DNA of 64,000 bases, from the NCBI GenBank assembly GCA_964447405.1, contig CAYUSP010000001.1, positions 186,001 to 250,000 of the forward strand, given 5' to 3'. The position numbers were made by a program, and so were the translations under genes. The notes under the pieces are model-generated. The model was not told the DNA's origin. It did not search any database and saw only the letters and a list, made by a program, of their open reading frames with translations. This stretch comes from JALNZF01 sp964447405. Its GTDB lineage: Bacteria > Nitrospirota > UBA9217. Positions 33,839 to 43,858 of this stretch are shown piece after piece (the first letter of the stretch is position 1; the number at the start of each line of letters is the position of its first letter).

Positions 33839-35500
33839 ATGCGTAAACTTGTAACCATTGTTCTTGGGATTATTCTTCTGTCCTCATTTGCTGGCGCTCA
33901 AGGTGCTAAGGCAAAAAAGGGTGTTTCTGCTAAAGAATCTAAGCCAGCTGCCAAGGCAAGGCCGTCAGCTGCGCAGGATAGTACTCCTGATGAAAGCACG
34001 CAGGCAAAACCAGAGAAGACTCAGGCGCCTATTAATGCCCGGTTCACGGATAAGGGCGACAACACGATTCTGGATAAAAATACCGGACTCATCTGGCTGA
34101 AAGATGCAAATGTCAGTTCGTTGCCCATCGCCTATGAAGGCGCGAAATTGTATCTCCAGGAAATGAACAGCGGGAAGAGGCCAAACTTTGGCTATTCAGA
34201 TTGGCGTCTGCCGACCATTAACGAGATAGAGACTCTCATTGACAAGACCCGCTTTTATCCGGCGCTACCCGTTGGACATCCATTTAATAACGCGCAAAAC
34301 CATTTTTACTGGTCTTCATCGATTGGCAAGGATGTTGTCGATTATATATGGATCGTTGATCTTGCCTCCGGCGACATGACTATGGACTACGTTTCTTATT
34401 GCAGTTACAAGTTTTTCTGGCCTGTCAGGAGCAGTTGGATGCCTACTACAGCCAGGGCGAGCACAGTTATGACCGGCGGATCGAATGAATTCGGCCAACT
34501 AGGTGACGGTTCTGCAGGCGATCGGGACGCTTTGCTGCCGGTCAGTGGTTTGGAAAATGTCGTAAAGGTATCTGCGGGACTGGAACATGCTGTGGCGCTT
34601 AAATCTGATGGCTCGGTTTGGACATGGGGCAGGAATAACCGTGGTCAACTCGGGAACGGGTCTTTGGAGGACAGTCGCGTTCCGGTTGCTGCTAAGGATC
34701 TCTGGAAAATCACTGATATCAGCGCAGGCATGTTCCATACCCTTGCGTTGGCGTCCGATGGAACGGTTTGGGCATGGGGCAGAAACTCCTATGGCCAGCT
34801 TGGGAATGGATCAAATGAAGACACCTCCACGCCAGTACGGATCAGTGGTCTCTCCGGCATCGTGAAGATCGCCGCGGGGATGTATCATTCGGCGGCAGTC
34901 AAATCGGATGGAACCATCCTTACTTGGGGAAGAAATGTGTATGGTCAACTCGGGGATGGTACAACCAAGGACAGGAATTCACCGGAACGGATAGAAGGCC
35001 TGACTGGGATTGCAAGTGTCACGGCCGGACTGAATCATACAGTGGCATTGAAGGCTGATAAGACCGTCTGGTCATGGGGGTGGAACTATCATGGGATGCT
35101 CGGCGACGGGACGAAGGTTGATCAGAAAAAGCCTGTTGCTGTGAAAGGTCTGACGGATATAATTGATGTACAGGCGGGACTACATCATACGCTGGCAGTC
35201 AAGGCTGATGGCAGTGTATGGGCATGGGGTGGCAATGAATATGGCCAACTTGGCAATAAAACAGCCAACGGATCAGTTGCCATCAAGACTGATGGCCTTA
35301 GCAATATTAAAAAGATCTCCGCAGGGATGTATCATTCAATTGCTCTTATGACGGATGGAACAATCTGGGTATGGGGCAAGGACATGAAAAATCAGCCAGC
35401 CAGACTTAATCCAATGAGACTATGGGATGTGAGTGGGATTAATGATGTGGCAGCAGGTAAGTTTTACACGATTGTGTTGAGCGGCGGAAAAACCCAATAG
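33839..35500 (+). CDS. Secreted DUF1566 and seven-bladed RCC1 propeller protein
   Basis: A 553-residue exported protein (signal peptide ending near AGA-QGAK). A Lys/Ala-rich linker (about 25-70) leads to a DUF1566/Lcl-type domain (about 75-205: TGLIWLKDAN, WRLPTINEIETLID, YWSSS). Seven RCC1 blades follow, each with a variant of GRNxYGQLGNGS and KSDGxVWxWG. A full RCC1 set usually closes a seven-bladed propeller that binds proteins or polymers. ATG 33839 is chosen over an earlier in-frame GTG because the signal peptide starts here and GGTGG lies upstream. It is divergent from the motor-cytochrome cluster; its ligand is unknown. Confidence 0.87.
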   Translation: MRKLVTIVLGIILLSSFAGAQGAKAKKGVSAKESKPAAKARPSAAQDSTPDESTQAKPEKTQAPINARFTDKGDNTILDKNTGLIWLKDANVSSLPIAYEGAKLYLQEMNSGKRPNFGYSDWRLPTINEIETLIDKTRFYPALPVGHPFNNAQNHFYWSSSIGKDVVDYIWIVDLASGDMTMDYVSYCSYKFFWPVRSSWMPTTARASTVMTGGSNEFGQLGDGSAGDRDALLPVSGLENVVKVSAGLEHAVALKSDGSVWTWGRNNRGQLGNGSLEDSRVPVAAKDLWKITDISAGMFHTLALASDGTVWAWGRNSYGQLGNGSNEDTSTPVRISGLSGIVKIAAGMYHSAAVKSDGTILTWGRNVYGQLGDGTTKDRNSPERIEGLTGIASVTAGLNHTVALKADKTVWSWGWNYHGMLGDGTKVDQKKPVAVKGLTDIIDVQAGLHHTLAVKADGSVWAWGGNEYGQLGNKTANGSVAIKTDGLSNIKKISAGMYHSIALMTDGTIWVWGKDMKNQPARLNPMRLWDVSGINDVAAGKFYTIVLSGGKTQ

Positions 35501-35620
35501 AGTGGGTACGGAGGAAAAATAAAAAGCAGCCATCTGATGCGACTATTGATAGCTGCTCCTGATTAGTCCTTTAAGCGCGCATGGTTGAATTAATGGGAAC
35601 TAATAAAACCAGGCAGTGCT

Positions 35621-35944
35621 TTATTTCTTTTCAGATTTTTTCGTATCCAGCATAAACTCGAATACACCGCGGCAATTTTTGAGTCGCTTCAAATAAACTT
35701 TTTTTGCCGAGTCATCTGACTTTTGGATTTCCGGTGAGAGCTTGTCGGCCTTGTCAATAAGCTCCGCGAGTTCCTTTTCATTCAGGTCACCAGCTACCGG
35801 AACCTTCCCACAGACATCATCAAAGGAGTCCCGCCAGGTATCAGCGGCATAGGCAGTCGTTATGGCCGTGCATGCAAATAAGACTGCCAAGGCAATGTGC
35901 ACAAAACTGTTTGTCATGAGTTGGAACGATCGAGTATTTTTCAT
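35621..35944 (-). CDS. Small secreted protein, unrecognised
   Basis: A 107-residue protein with a signal peptide (ATAYAAD-type cleavage near residue 34 of the long form). The mature part is small, Lys/Asp/Glu-rich and helical-looking, with two Cys (DDVCGKVP and KNCRGVF). A strong promoter ends only about seven bases before ATG 35944, so either the message is nearly leaderless or translation begins at ATG 35917, which still gives a full signal peptide. It is convergent with the RCC1 gene. No family is recognised. Confidence 0.65.
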   Translation of the reverse strand: MKNTRSFQLMTNSFVHIALAVLFACTAITTAYAADTWRDSFDDVCGKVPVAGDLNEKELAELIDKADKLSPEIQKSDDSAKKVYLKRLKNCRGVFEFMLDTKKSEKK

Positions 35945-36439
35945 GAGGTATATTTAATCTAAAATTATTTATTCTGTCAAGAAAAATATTCGCCTTGAGC
36001 CTGTCTTCCGCGTTTTTATTTTATCTATCCAGACGTGGATCGCCTTTTAGAGAAACGGAGTGTTGGTCATCATGAGGGACGGGCGCTAGCTTTAGTAATC
36101 GAATACCTGCCTGATAGAGGATGCGAATGGTAATAAGCATACATGCCTATTTCATCGCGGATACAAAGCTTGGTAGATAGAGATGTTGAAATCATTAATA
36201 ATCAAGTAGTTGTGTCGCTGAAGTTGAAAGGAGATGGGCATGCTTATTGCTGCTCTATAACCCTTTAAGGGTGGCATCAAGACTACTCATGCGTTGTCTT
36301 GGTTCTCCATTAGGTTATTCGATTCCTTAGCGCTGACTACGCGATTCGCTTAAGATGCGTTTGTTTCAAACTATGATATACTGTTCACAGGCTGTTCAGT
36401 TATGAAAAACCTTGTGATTCTCGTAATGAGGAAATATTT
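35945..36439. other. Intergenic region, 495 bases
   Basis: It lies between the small secreted protein and the NHL genes. Apart from the minus-strand promoter at 35952-35980 and an extended -10 box (TGATATACT, 36374-36382) about 58 bases before the first NHL gene, I see no coding sequence, stem with T-run or repeat here. Confidence 0.6.
35952..35980 (-). promoter_or_regulatory. Sigma70-type promoter of the small secreted protein
   Basis: On the minus strand TTGACA (35980-35975), 17 bases, TTAAAT (35957-35952). The predicted start of transcription falls at or next to ATG 35944. Confidence 0.6.
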
Positions 36440-37438
36440 ATGAAGAAACTTACCAAAATGGCTATTGTGCTATCTCTTTTTATAACGGGCGGATGCGCCA
36501 TCATCATGGGCAGGGATGACGAGAGTGCGCTGCAGAGGGTTCCAATTCGGTTTGTTGAGACTCTGAGGAATGAAAGCAGCCTCCGTGGGGAATCGCTGAA
36601 GGAGTCTCGCCTAAAGGGAGATGTTGCAACGACTCTGCAACAACCGAAAAACCTTTTCGCCGATTCCTTCCGGGTTTACGTCACCGACAGCGCACCCACA
36701 AGGATCTTTGTTTTTGACCGGACCGAGCGCAAGGTCTCGATTCTTGACAGCATCCCGCCCCCAGCTGAAGACGAGGTTAAGCTGATCGATCCAGCGGGCA
36801 TAGCAGTTGATGCTGCAGGAACGCTCTGGGTATCGGATGCGCAGCAGGGGAAAGTATTCGGCTATACACCGAACGGGAAACTGCTTTTTATCATCGGTCA
36901 GATGGGTGGTCTGGGAAAACCGGGCGGACTTGTTGCTGATCGGGTCAGAAGCCGGCTCTATGTTGCGGATACTTCCGCGCACAAGATCAAGCTGTATTCA
37001 ATGAATGGAGTGGAGCTATCCGAAATCAGCATTTCCGGTAAAACCATAGAGGGATTCAAGTCTCCCGGGTCTCTTGCGCTTGATAAAAACGGCAATTTGT
37101 TTGTTCTTGACACAAGTCACCGAAGAGTGCAGAAATACTCAGCCGAAGGTGCATATGTGAAAACTATAAAACTGCGTGAAACTTCAGAGGAGATTGCCAC
37201 TCTGAAGCCGAAATGCATTGCAGTTGATTCCAGCGGCCATTTGTACGTGACTGACTCGATCAGCAACAACATCCTGGTATTCGGTCAGGAGGGAGAATTC
37301 CTGTTTACATGGGGCAGGACAGGCACGATGAATGGTGACTTCTGGACCCCCTATAGCATCTTCATCGATGACAGGGATTTCATCTATATTGCCGATCAAT
37401 CAAATGGACGCGTACAGGTCTTTCAGTATATGAAATGA
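36440..37438 (+). CDS. NHL-repeat propeller lipoprotein
   Basis: A 332-residue protein with a lipoprotein signal (lipobox ITGGC, Cys near residue 19). About six NHL-type blades follow, each with a core such as PAGIAVDAAGTLWVSDAQQGKV, GSLALDKNGNLFVLDTSHRRV and IFIDDRDFIYIADQSNGRV. Such six-bladed propellers are frequent beside multihaem cytochrome genes in metal-reducing bacteria and may act as envelope scaffolds. Its stop overlaps the start of a second NHL lipoprotein. Confidence 0.88.
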   Translation: MKKLTKMAIVLSLFITGGCAIIMGRDDESALQRVPIRFVETLRNESSLRGESLKESRLKGDVATTLQQPKNLFADSFRVYVTDSAPTRIFVFDRTERKVSILDSIPPPAEDEVKLIDPAGIAVDAAGTLWVSDAQQGKVFGYTPNGKLLFIIGQMGGLGKPGGLVADRVRSRLYVADTSAHKIKLYSMNGVELSEISISGKTIEGFKSPGSLALDKNGNLFVLDTSHRRVQKYSAEGAYVKTIKLRETSEEIATLKPKCIAVDSSGHLYVTDSISNNILVFGQEGEFLFTWGRTGTMNGDFWTPYSIFIDDRDFIYIADQSNGRVQVFQYMK

Positions 37439-38478
37439 GCCCATTCCTCCGTCACGATTCCTCTCTGATCCGTGCGATATGCGCAGTATGCATTACCGTG
37501 CTTTTAATTACCAGTGGTTGTGTTCCCGCGTTCAACCGCATTGAGCCTGAAAACCTCGTCTGGCCGCTTCCTCCCAATCCGCCCCGGATAAAATATATTC
37601 AATCCATCTACGAAGAAGACGATATCGGCAGGGTGTACTCGTTCAAGGAAAAGCTCTTTGGCAAAGAATACTATGATACTATCGCGCGGCCTTATGGAGT
37701 AAGTTCGCGCGGTGGGCAGCTTCTTGTGACTGATCTCGGCAGGAAAGTTGTTTTTAAATTCAATCTCAGGGAAAAGCGGCTTTCCTTTCTTGGAGGCGAC
37801 GGGACTCTGCAGGTGCCAACCTCGGCAGCGGCTGATGCAGCGGGGAACTGCTATGTTGCGGATGCGGGAGACTCTAAAATAGTAGTGTACGATGCTGGTG
37901 GCGCCTATAAAACGCAGTATCCGCTTGGCGGGGGCAGGCCTGTCGCTCTTGCTGTTCATGATGCACTGGGAAGGCTCTATGTCCTTGACAGGAGCGGGCA
38001 TCAGGTCAGTGTGCTTGGACTGGACGGCAGTAGGCTCTTTGCGTTCGGAGGTCAGGGAGATGATGACGGGCAATTCAACATACCCTTAAGCATAGCTTTG
38101 GATACAAAGGGCAGGATCTACGTACTTGACAGCGGCAATTTCAGAATCCAGATATTCGACGCTGAAGGAAACTTCATCTCGAAGTTCGGCCAGGTTGGAG
38201 ATCGGTCAGGCATGTTCGCGAATCCCAAGGGCATAGCCGTTGACTCGGAAGGGCACATCTATGTCACCGATGCAGCATTCAGCAATTTCCAGATATTCGA
38301 CGATCAAGGCCGCTTTCTACTTTTTGTCGGCAATTTGGGGCCGCTGCCGGGACAATTGCACCTGCCTGGAGGGATCGGTATTGACGAGAACGACCGTATT
38401 TATGTTGCTGACCAGTTCAACCGCAGAGTCCAGGTTTTCCAGTATCTCAAGCAGAGTTTGTCAGAGGCCATCCCTTGA
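37435..38478 (+). CDS. Second NHL-repeat propeller lipoprotein
   Basis: A 347-residue lipoprotein (lipobox LITSGC, Cys near residue 29). A proline-rich stretch (VWPLPPNPPRIKYIQSI) precedes about six NHL blades (YGVSSRGGQLLVTDLGRKV, LSIALDTKGRIYVLDSGNFRI, GIAVDSEGHIYVTDAAFSNF, GIGIDENDRIYVADQFNRRV). Coupled by ATGA overlap to the previous propeller gene and ending in the same RVQVFQYLK-type motif, so the pair is probably a duplication working together in the envelope. Confidence 0.88.
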   Translation: MSPFLRHDSSLIRAICAVCITVLLITSGCVPAFNRIEPENLVWPLPPNPPRIKYIQSIYEEDDIGRVYSFKEKLFGKEYYDTIARPYGVSSRGGQLLVTDLGRKVVFKFNLREKRLSFLGGDGTLQVPTSAAADAAGNCYVADAGDSKIVVYDAGGAYKTQYPLGGGRPVALAVHDALGRLYVLDRSGHQVSVLGLDGSRLFAFGGQGDDDGQFNIPLSIALDTKGRIYVLDSGNFRIQIFDAEGNFISKFGQVGDRSGMFANPKGIAVDSEGHIYVTDAAFSNFQIFDDQGRFLLFVGNLGPLPGQLHLPGGIGIDENDRIYVADQFNRRVQVFQYLKQSLSEAIP

Positions 38479-38614
38479 CTCCGCATGATGCAGCCTGCCT
38501 CGAAACCATGGCAGTATTCATCAGATCTTTCCCGAAAATCCTGCGATGCCCATTCTGTATAATGTCTAATCACCTTAAGGCGAAAAGCAATAGAGCGGAG
38601 TTGCATACCTCTTC

Positions 38615-39499
38615 ATGATGAACGAAGACCTTGTGAACAAATTTACCAACTATCTTTCCGTGGAAAAAGGATTGTCGCGGAATACTCTGACTTCCTATGA
38701 GGGTGACCTGCGCAAATATGTACGGTTCATGAAAGACAAGGGACCTGATGAAATCGCGCAATCAGATATCGGCTCTTTTTTGGCGCGCTTGTCATCAGAG
38801 GGTATATCGGCTGCCTCCGTTGCGAGATGTCTGGCTGCGGTCAGAGGTTTTCACCGCTATCTTCTGATCGACAAACTAGCCCGCAGGGATCCGACGGAAA
38901 ACATAGAAACACCGCGAGGCTGGAAACGGCTTCCCAAATCCCTCTCCGCATCAGATGTGGAAGCTCTACTACGTCAACCCGATCCTTCCGTCACCCTCGG
39001 GCTCCGTGATAAGGCCATGCTCGAACTGATTTATGCCACAGGGTTGCGTGTTAGCGAACTGGTAGGACTCAAAATGCATGAACTCCACCTGGAACGCGGG
39101 TATCTCGTGGTAATGGGAAAAGGCTCCAAGGAAAGGGTGGTCCCCCTGGGAGAGGTGGCCATCGCAGCGGTAAAGCGCTATCTGGCGGCAGGTAGACTGG
39201 TTCTACTCCGCGGCAGCGATTCCTCCCATGTCTTTATCAGCAGTCAGAGAAAGGGCATCACCCGCCAGATGTTCTGGAAACGCATTAAACAGTATGCAGC
39301 GAAGGCCGGTATCAGCAGCCATATTTCACCGCATACACTTCGCCACTCCTTTGCAACGCACCTGCTGGACCACGGAGCTGACCTGCGCGCGGTCCAGGCC
39401 ATGCTTGGCCATTCCGATATTTCCACTACGCAGATATACACCCAGGTGTCCCGCGAACGCCTTAAAAAGATTCACCAGAAACACCATCCGAGAGGGTGA
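38615..39499 (+). CDS. xerD: Tyrosine recombinase XerC/XerD
   Basis: A 294-residue site-specific recombinase, the size of the proteins that resolve chromosome dimers at dif. An N-terminal SAM-like core-binding domain is followed by the catalytic set: Arg in TGLRVSEL, Lys in GKGSKERVV, HTLRHSFATHLL (His and Arg), LGHSDISTTQIYT (His and Tyr). There are no signs of an integron or phage next to it. XerC and XerD are not separable with certainty; RDP-type spacing leans to XerD. Confidence 0.9.
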   Translation: MMNEDLVNKFTNYLSVEKGLSRNTLTSYEGDLRKYVRFMKDKGPDEIAQSDIGSFLARLSSEGISAASVARCLAAVRGFHRYLLIDKLARRDPTENIETPRGWKRLPKSLSASDVEALLRQPDPSVTLGLRDKAMLELIYATGLRVSELVGLKMHELHLERGYLVVMGKGSKERVVPLGEVAIAAVKRYLAAGRLVLLRGSDSSHVFISSQRKGITRQMFWKRIKQYAAKAGISSHISPHTLRHSFATHLLDHGADLRAVQAMLGHSDISTTQIYTQVSRERLKKIHQKHHPRG

Positions 39500-39528
39500 G
39501 CATCCAAGGTCACAATTCGGAGTTAGGA

Positions 39529-42150
39529 ATGGAAATCATCACCAGTCATACGAACGCTGACTTCGACGCGCTGGCGTCCATGGTCGCGGCGAAAAAACTG
39601 TATCCCGCTGCCAGGATTGTTTTCCCCGGGTCCCAGGAAAAGAGCATGCGGGATTTTTTCCTCGAATCCACGTTCTACGCCCTCGAAGCAGACCGGCTGA
39701 AGAACATTGATGTAGATGCGATTACGAAACTTATTATTGTGGATAATCGCAGTCCCGCACGCCTCGGTAAACTCGCGGGAGCGCTGGGGCGCGAAAGCGT
39801 TACCGTGCACATCTATGACCACCATCCGGCGTCGGGGGATGATATCCGCGGGGAGGTTGAAATCGTTGAGCATGTCGGAGCGACGACCACGATCATGGTT
39901 GAGCTGCTCAGGCGGAAGGAGCTCGACATCTCACCGCTCGAGGCCACCATTTTCGCTCTCGGCATCTATGAAGAGACCGGATCACTTACGTTCTTATCCA
40001 CGACAGAGCGAGATGCACAGGCCGTTGCTTATCTCATTTCCCGGGGTGCCCAGCTCAACATTGTCTCGGATTTCATTTCCCGTGAATTGACCTCAGAACA
40101 ACTTGCGATCCTGAACAACCTTGTCGAATCAGCAAAGAGTTACGATATCAACCGGGTCCGCGTGGTGATCGCTTCCCTGGCCATCCCCAGTTATATTCCG
40201 GATCTCGCGAATCTGGCTCACAAGATGCGAGACAGGGAAAGTCTCGATGTTCTCTTTCTGGTGGTCCAGATGGGAGACAAGACGACCGCCATTGCCCGGA
40301 GCAGAATTCCCCAGGTGAACGTCGGAGCTGTGCTGGAGCAGCTGGGTGGCGGCGGACATCCCACTGCCGCATCCGCGGTTGTCAAGGACATGACCTACCT
40401 TCAGGTCACCGAGCGCCTTATCTCAGTTCTGAAGCAGCATATCAAACCTGGTCAACTGGCACGTGACGTCATGACCTCCCCGGTCAAGGTCATCCCGGCA
40501 GGCAGCACGATCGCTGATGCTGGTGGAGCCATGACGCGGTTCAGCGTAAATGTCCTGCCCGTGGTGCACAATGACAAATTGCTCGGCATCATCACCCGCG
40601 AGGTTGTTCAGAAGGCGCTTTTTCATGGCTTGGCAAAGCAGCGTGTTGAAGAGTTCATGACCGCCGGCGGCCCGGTGGTGACACCGGATATTCCGATGAA
40701 CCAGGTCGAAAAGATCATGATCGAAGAACATCAGCGGTTCATTCCCGTGCTGGACAGGGGAGGATCGCTTGCCGGCGCAATCACGCGCACCGATCTCCTG
40801 CGGTCCCTCCACGAAGAACGGCTTGCCGAGGTTCCGGAGACCGAGGACGCTGTACTGCGGTCCAGGCGAAATGTTCGGGGTTTCATCGAGGAGCGGGTGT
40901 CGCCGGAAGTACGTGAGGCGCTCAAGATGATCGGTGAGGTCGCGGACGAAGTGGGGTTCCCGGTCTATCTCGTGGGCGGCATTGTGCGGGATCTGTTCCT
41001 GCGGGCTTCAAATCTGGACATCGACATTGTGGTCGAGGGCGACGGCATTGTATTCGCTGGACTGCTCGTAAGGCGGGCAGGGGGCCGCATGAAGACCCAC
41101 CTGAAGTTCGGCACCGCGGTGGTCGTATTCGCCAACGGGCTTAAGCTTGACATCGCGACAGCGCGGCTTGAATATTATTCATCTCCCGCAGCCCTTCCCA
41201 CGATAGAGCTGTCGTCCATAAAAAAAGACCTGTACCGCCGCGACTTCACGATCAACACGCTTGCGGTCCGGCTTAATCCGAATCACTTCGGGGAGCTCAT
41301 AGACTTCTTCGGAGGATTGCGGGACATCAAGGATAAGACGATTCGCGTTCTGCACAGTCTTTCGTTCGTAGAAGACCCCACGCGGGTGCTGAGGGCCATC
41401 CGTTTCGAACAGCGTTTTGATTTCAAACTGAGCAAACACACTCAGAACCTGATCAAGACAGCGGTCAACATGAAGCTCTTCAACCGGCTTACGGGAGAGC
41501 GGATGTTCACAGAAATCATCCTCTTGTTCTCGGAGGCTGAGCCCTTGAAGGGTTTCCTGCGCATGAAGGACTTCGATCTTTTGAAGTTCATGCACCCCAA
41601 TCTGAAGGCCACGGCCGAGGCCGAACGGCTTTTTGCGGAAATCGGAGAAACACTTACCTGGTTCCGTCTCCTGTACCTGGACCTTAAGATCGAGCGCTGG
41701 TTCGTGTATTTCATGGGCTTGACGGACCGCATGAAAGACCCGGCCATGGACGAGATTCTCGAGAGGCTGTCAGTGCCCGCCAGGATGAGGGAAAGGGTGA
41801 GGCGCTCCCGGACCGCATACCGGGACGGTCTCTACCTGTTCTACAAGGAGCCGAGCCTGCCATCCAGCCGGGTGTACGACCTGCTCGCACCGCTTGATAC
41901 GGAGACTATCCTGTTCCTGATGGCAAAGGCAAAAAGGGAGAAAGCAAAGAAGTACATATCGCATTATCTTACTCATCTTCGCAATGTCAAAGTAATGCTC
42001 ACCGGAGAGGACCTCAAGGCGCTGGGCATACCACCTGGCCCGCGTTATAAAAAGCTGCTGGCGGAGCTCCTGGATGCAAAACTGGACAATAAAGTCAGGA
42101 ACCGCGACGATGAACTGGCGTTCGTAAAGCGGGTGGCGGGAGTGCGATAA
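39529..42150 (+). CDS. DHH-CBS-nucleotidyltransferase fusion (CCA-adding / poly(A) polymerase type)
   Basis: An 873-residue protein. Residues about 1-320 are a DHH/DHHA1 phosphoesterase (HTNADFDAL, DNRSP, DHHPAS, GGGGHPTAAS). Two CBS motifs follow (about 318-435: RDVMTSPVKVI, EFMTAGGPVV). From about 460 lies the class II nucleotidyltransferase head (LVGGIVRDLFLRASNLDIDIV, RRDFTINTLAVRL) and its RNA-binding neck. It probably adds or repairs tRNA CCA ends, or a subset of them, with a linked phosphoesterase. ATG 39529 has GGAG six bases upstream; an earlier GTG at 39496 overlaps xerD. The fusion is known in Desulfobacterota and Aquificota. Confidence 0.92.
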   Translation: MEIITSHTNADFDALASMVAAKKLYPAARIVFPGSQEKSMRDFFLESTFYALEADRLKNIDVDAITKLIIVDNRSPARLGKLAGALGRESVTVHIYDHHPASGDDIRGEVEIVEHVGATTTIMVELLRRKELDISPLEATIFALGIYEETGSLTFLSTTERDAQAVAYLISRGAQLNIVSDFISRELTSEQLAILNNLVESAKSYDINRVRVVIASLAIPSYIPDLANLAHKMRDRESLDVLFLVVQMGDKTTAIARSRIPQVNVGAVLEQLGGGGHPTAASAVVKDMTYLQVTERLISVLKQHIKPGQLARDVMTSPVKVIPAGSTIADAGGAMTRFSVNVLPVVHNDKLLGIITREVVQKALFHGLAKQRVEEFMTAGGPVVTPDIPMNQVEKIMIEEHQRFIPVLDRGGSLAGAITRTDLLRSLHEERLAEVPETEDAVLRSRRNVRGFIEERVSPEVREALKMIGEVADEVGFPVYLVGGIVRDLFLRASNLDIDIVVEGDGIVFAGLLVRRAGGRMKTHLKFGTAVVVFANGLKLDIATARLEYYSSPAALPTIELSSIKKDLYRRDFTINTLAVRLNPNHFGELIDFFGGLRDIKDKTIRVLHSLSFVEDPTRVLRAIRFEQRFDFKLSKHTQNLIKTAVNMKLFNRLTGERMFTEIILLFSEAEPLKGFLRMKDFDLLKFMHPNLKATAEAERLFAEIGETLTWFRLLYLDLKIERWFVYFMGLTDRMKDPAMDEILERLSVPARMRERVRRSRTAYRDGLYLFYKEPSLPSSRVYDLLAPLDTETILFLMAKAKREKAKKYISHYLTHLRNVKVMLTGEDLKALGIPPGPRYKKLLAELLDAKLDNKVRNRDDELAFVKRVAGVR

Positions 42151-42198
42151 CATCATTTTCAGAGTTGACGAATGCGTCGAATTGCGGCATAGTAGCTC

Positions 42199-43836
42199 AT
42201 GATCTTCATAAGCCTGTTCGGCGGGATGCTCCTGCTGCTATACGGTATTAAACTCCTGAACGACGGCCTGCAGAACGCAGCGGGCCCCCGCATCCGTTCG
42301 CTCCTGCGGTCCCTCACCAGCAACCGATTTTCCGCCGTAGGCGGAGGAGCGCTCCTGACCGGCCTCATCCAGTCGAGCAGCGCCACCTCGGTCATGCTTG
42401 TCGGCTTCGTCAGCGCCGGTTTCATGAGCTTTCGGCAGACGCTTGGAGTAATTCTTGGCGCCGATATCGGCGCCACCATCACCGTTCAGCTCATCGCTTT
42501 CCATATCTACGACTATGCAGTGCTGCTGGTTGGAATCGGGCTGTCCTTCATGTTTTTTACCCGCAGCCATCTGTTAAAGAGCCTGGGTGAAGGGGTTCTC
42601 GGATTTGGCTTTGTTTTTCTTTCCCTGAAGCTCATGATCGATGCCATAGTTCCGCTGCAGGGGAACGAGCTCTTCCAACAGGTATTCATAGCGCTGACCG
42701 AGACGCCGCTTATCGGGATTCTGCTGTCCGCGGGTGTGACTGGATTGATCCATAGCAGCGCAGCCACCATGGGTATTGCGCTTGTACTTGCGACGAGCGG
42801 CCTGGTCCCGCTTCCGTCAGCCATCTATATCATATTGGGAGCCAATATAGGGACCTGCGCGACCGCATTCATTGCGAGCCTGCGTTCGCCTGCGGAAGCA
42901 AGACGGGTGGCCTGGGCGCACATACTTTTCAAGGTGATCGGCGTGATCGTGTTCCTTCCCTTCCTCGGACCCTTTGAGCGGTTGGTGGCATGGACGACAC
43001 CCGACCTTGCGCGCCAGATCGCGAACGCCCATACTCTGTTCAACGTGATCATGGCAATCCTGTTTCTGCCCTTTATCGGGCCTTTCGCCAGGCTCATCAT
43101 GCTAGTCGTGCCGGAACAGGCGGAGGATAAACAGTTCGGGCCCATGTATCTTGATGAACATGTGCTGGTTACGCCGTCGCTGGCGCTGGGCCAGGCGACC
43201 CGCGAGACGCTCAGGGCGTCGGATATAACCCGAGATATGCTGGTTGATGCACTGAAAGTTTTTCAAAACAATGATCCGGAAGCGATCGCCCTGATCAAGC
43301 AAAAGGACAACCTGATAGACCTGCTCGATCGCCACATAAGGCTCTATGTGACCAGACTCTCCTCATCGCACCTTACGGAATCGCAGTCTCGGCGCGCGGT
43401 GACGGTACTGGAAGCTTCCCGTGATCTGGAGAATATCGGAGATATCATCGACCGTAATATCATGCCGTTGGCCATGAAGCGAATCAGCAAGGGCCTTGCG
43501 TTCTCGGAAGAAGGCATGGGTGAGATTGTTTCCTTTCACAAAAAAGTGCTCGAGAATTTCGATACGGCAATGTCAGCCTTTGCGAGCCACGAACGGGAGC
43601 TTGCGGATCGGGTCCTTCGGAACAAGGAAGAGCTGGGGCATATGGAGCGCGAGTTGGTTCAAGCCCACCTTGACCGCCTTCGGAAGGGTTTTCAGGAGTC
43701 TATTGAGACAAGCCATATCCATCTGGATGTGATCGGAAACCTGGCGCGCATCAATTCACTGATCACGCATATCATTTACCCGATTGTGGATGAAAAGCGC
43801 AGCAAGGGACGTGAGGATGTGGGGATAGAATCATAA
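42199..43836 (+). CDS. Na/Pi-cotransporter II family protein with PhoU-like domain
   Basis: A 545-residue membrane protein. Two inverted Na/Pi repeats carry the signature QSSSATSVMLVGF (about residue 62) and HSSAATMGIALVL (about 182), with eight or more hydrophobic helices in residues 1-310. The C-terminal 200 residues are helical and PhoU-like. It probably imports phosphate with sodium; the PhoU part may gate it. It is not next to pst/pho genes. It starts 48 bases after the CCA fusion. Confidence 0.9.
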   Translation: MIFISLFGGMLLLLYGIKLLNDGLQNAAGPRIRSLLRSLTSNRFSAVGGGALLTGLIQSSSATSVMLVGFVSAGFMSFRQTLGVILGADIGATITVQLIAFHIYDYAVLLVGIGLSFMFFTRSHLLKSLGEGVLGFGFVFLSLKLMIDAIVPLQGNELFQQVFIALTETPLIGILLSAGVTGLIHSSAATMGIALVLATSGLVPLPSAIYIILGANIGTCATAFIASLRSPAEARRVAWAHILFKVIGVIVFLPFLGPFERLVAWTTPDLARQIANAHTLFNVIMAILFLPFIGPFARLIMLVVPEQAEDKQFGPMYLDEHVLVTPSLALGQATRETLRASDITRDMLVDALKVFQNNDPEAIALIKQKDNLIDLLDRHIRLYVTRLSSSHLTESQSRRAVTVLEASRDLENIGDIIDRNIMPLAMKRISKGLAFSEEGMGEIVSFHKKVLENFDTAMSAFASHERELADRVLRNKEELGHMERELVQAHLDRLRKGFQESIETSHIHLDVIGNLARINSLITHIIYPIVDEKRSKGREDVGIES

Positions 43837-43858
43837 GACAGCTCAGGAGTTCGGAGTT

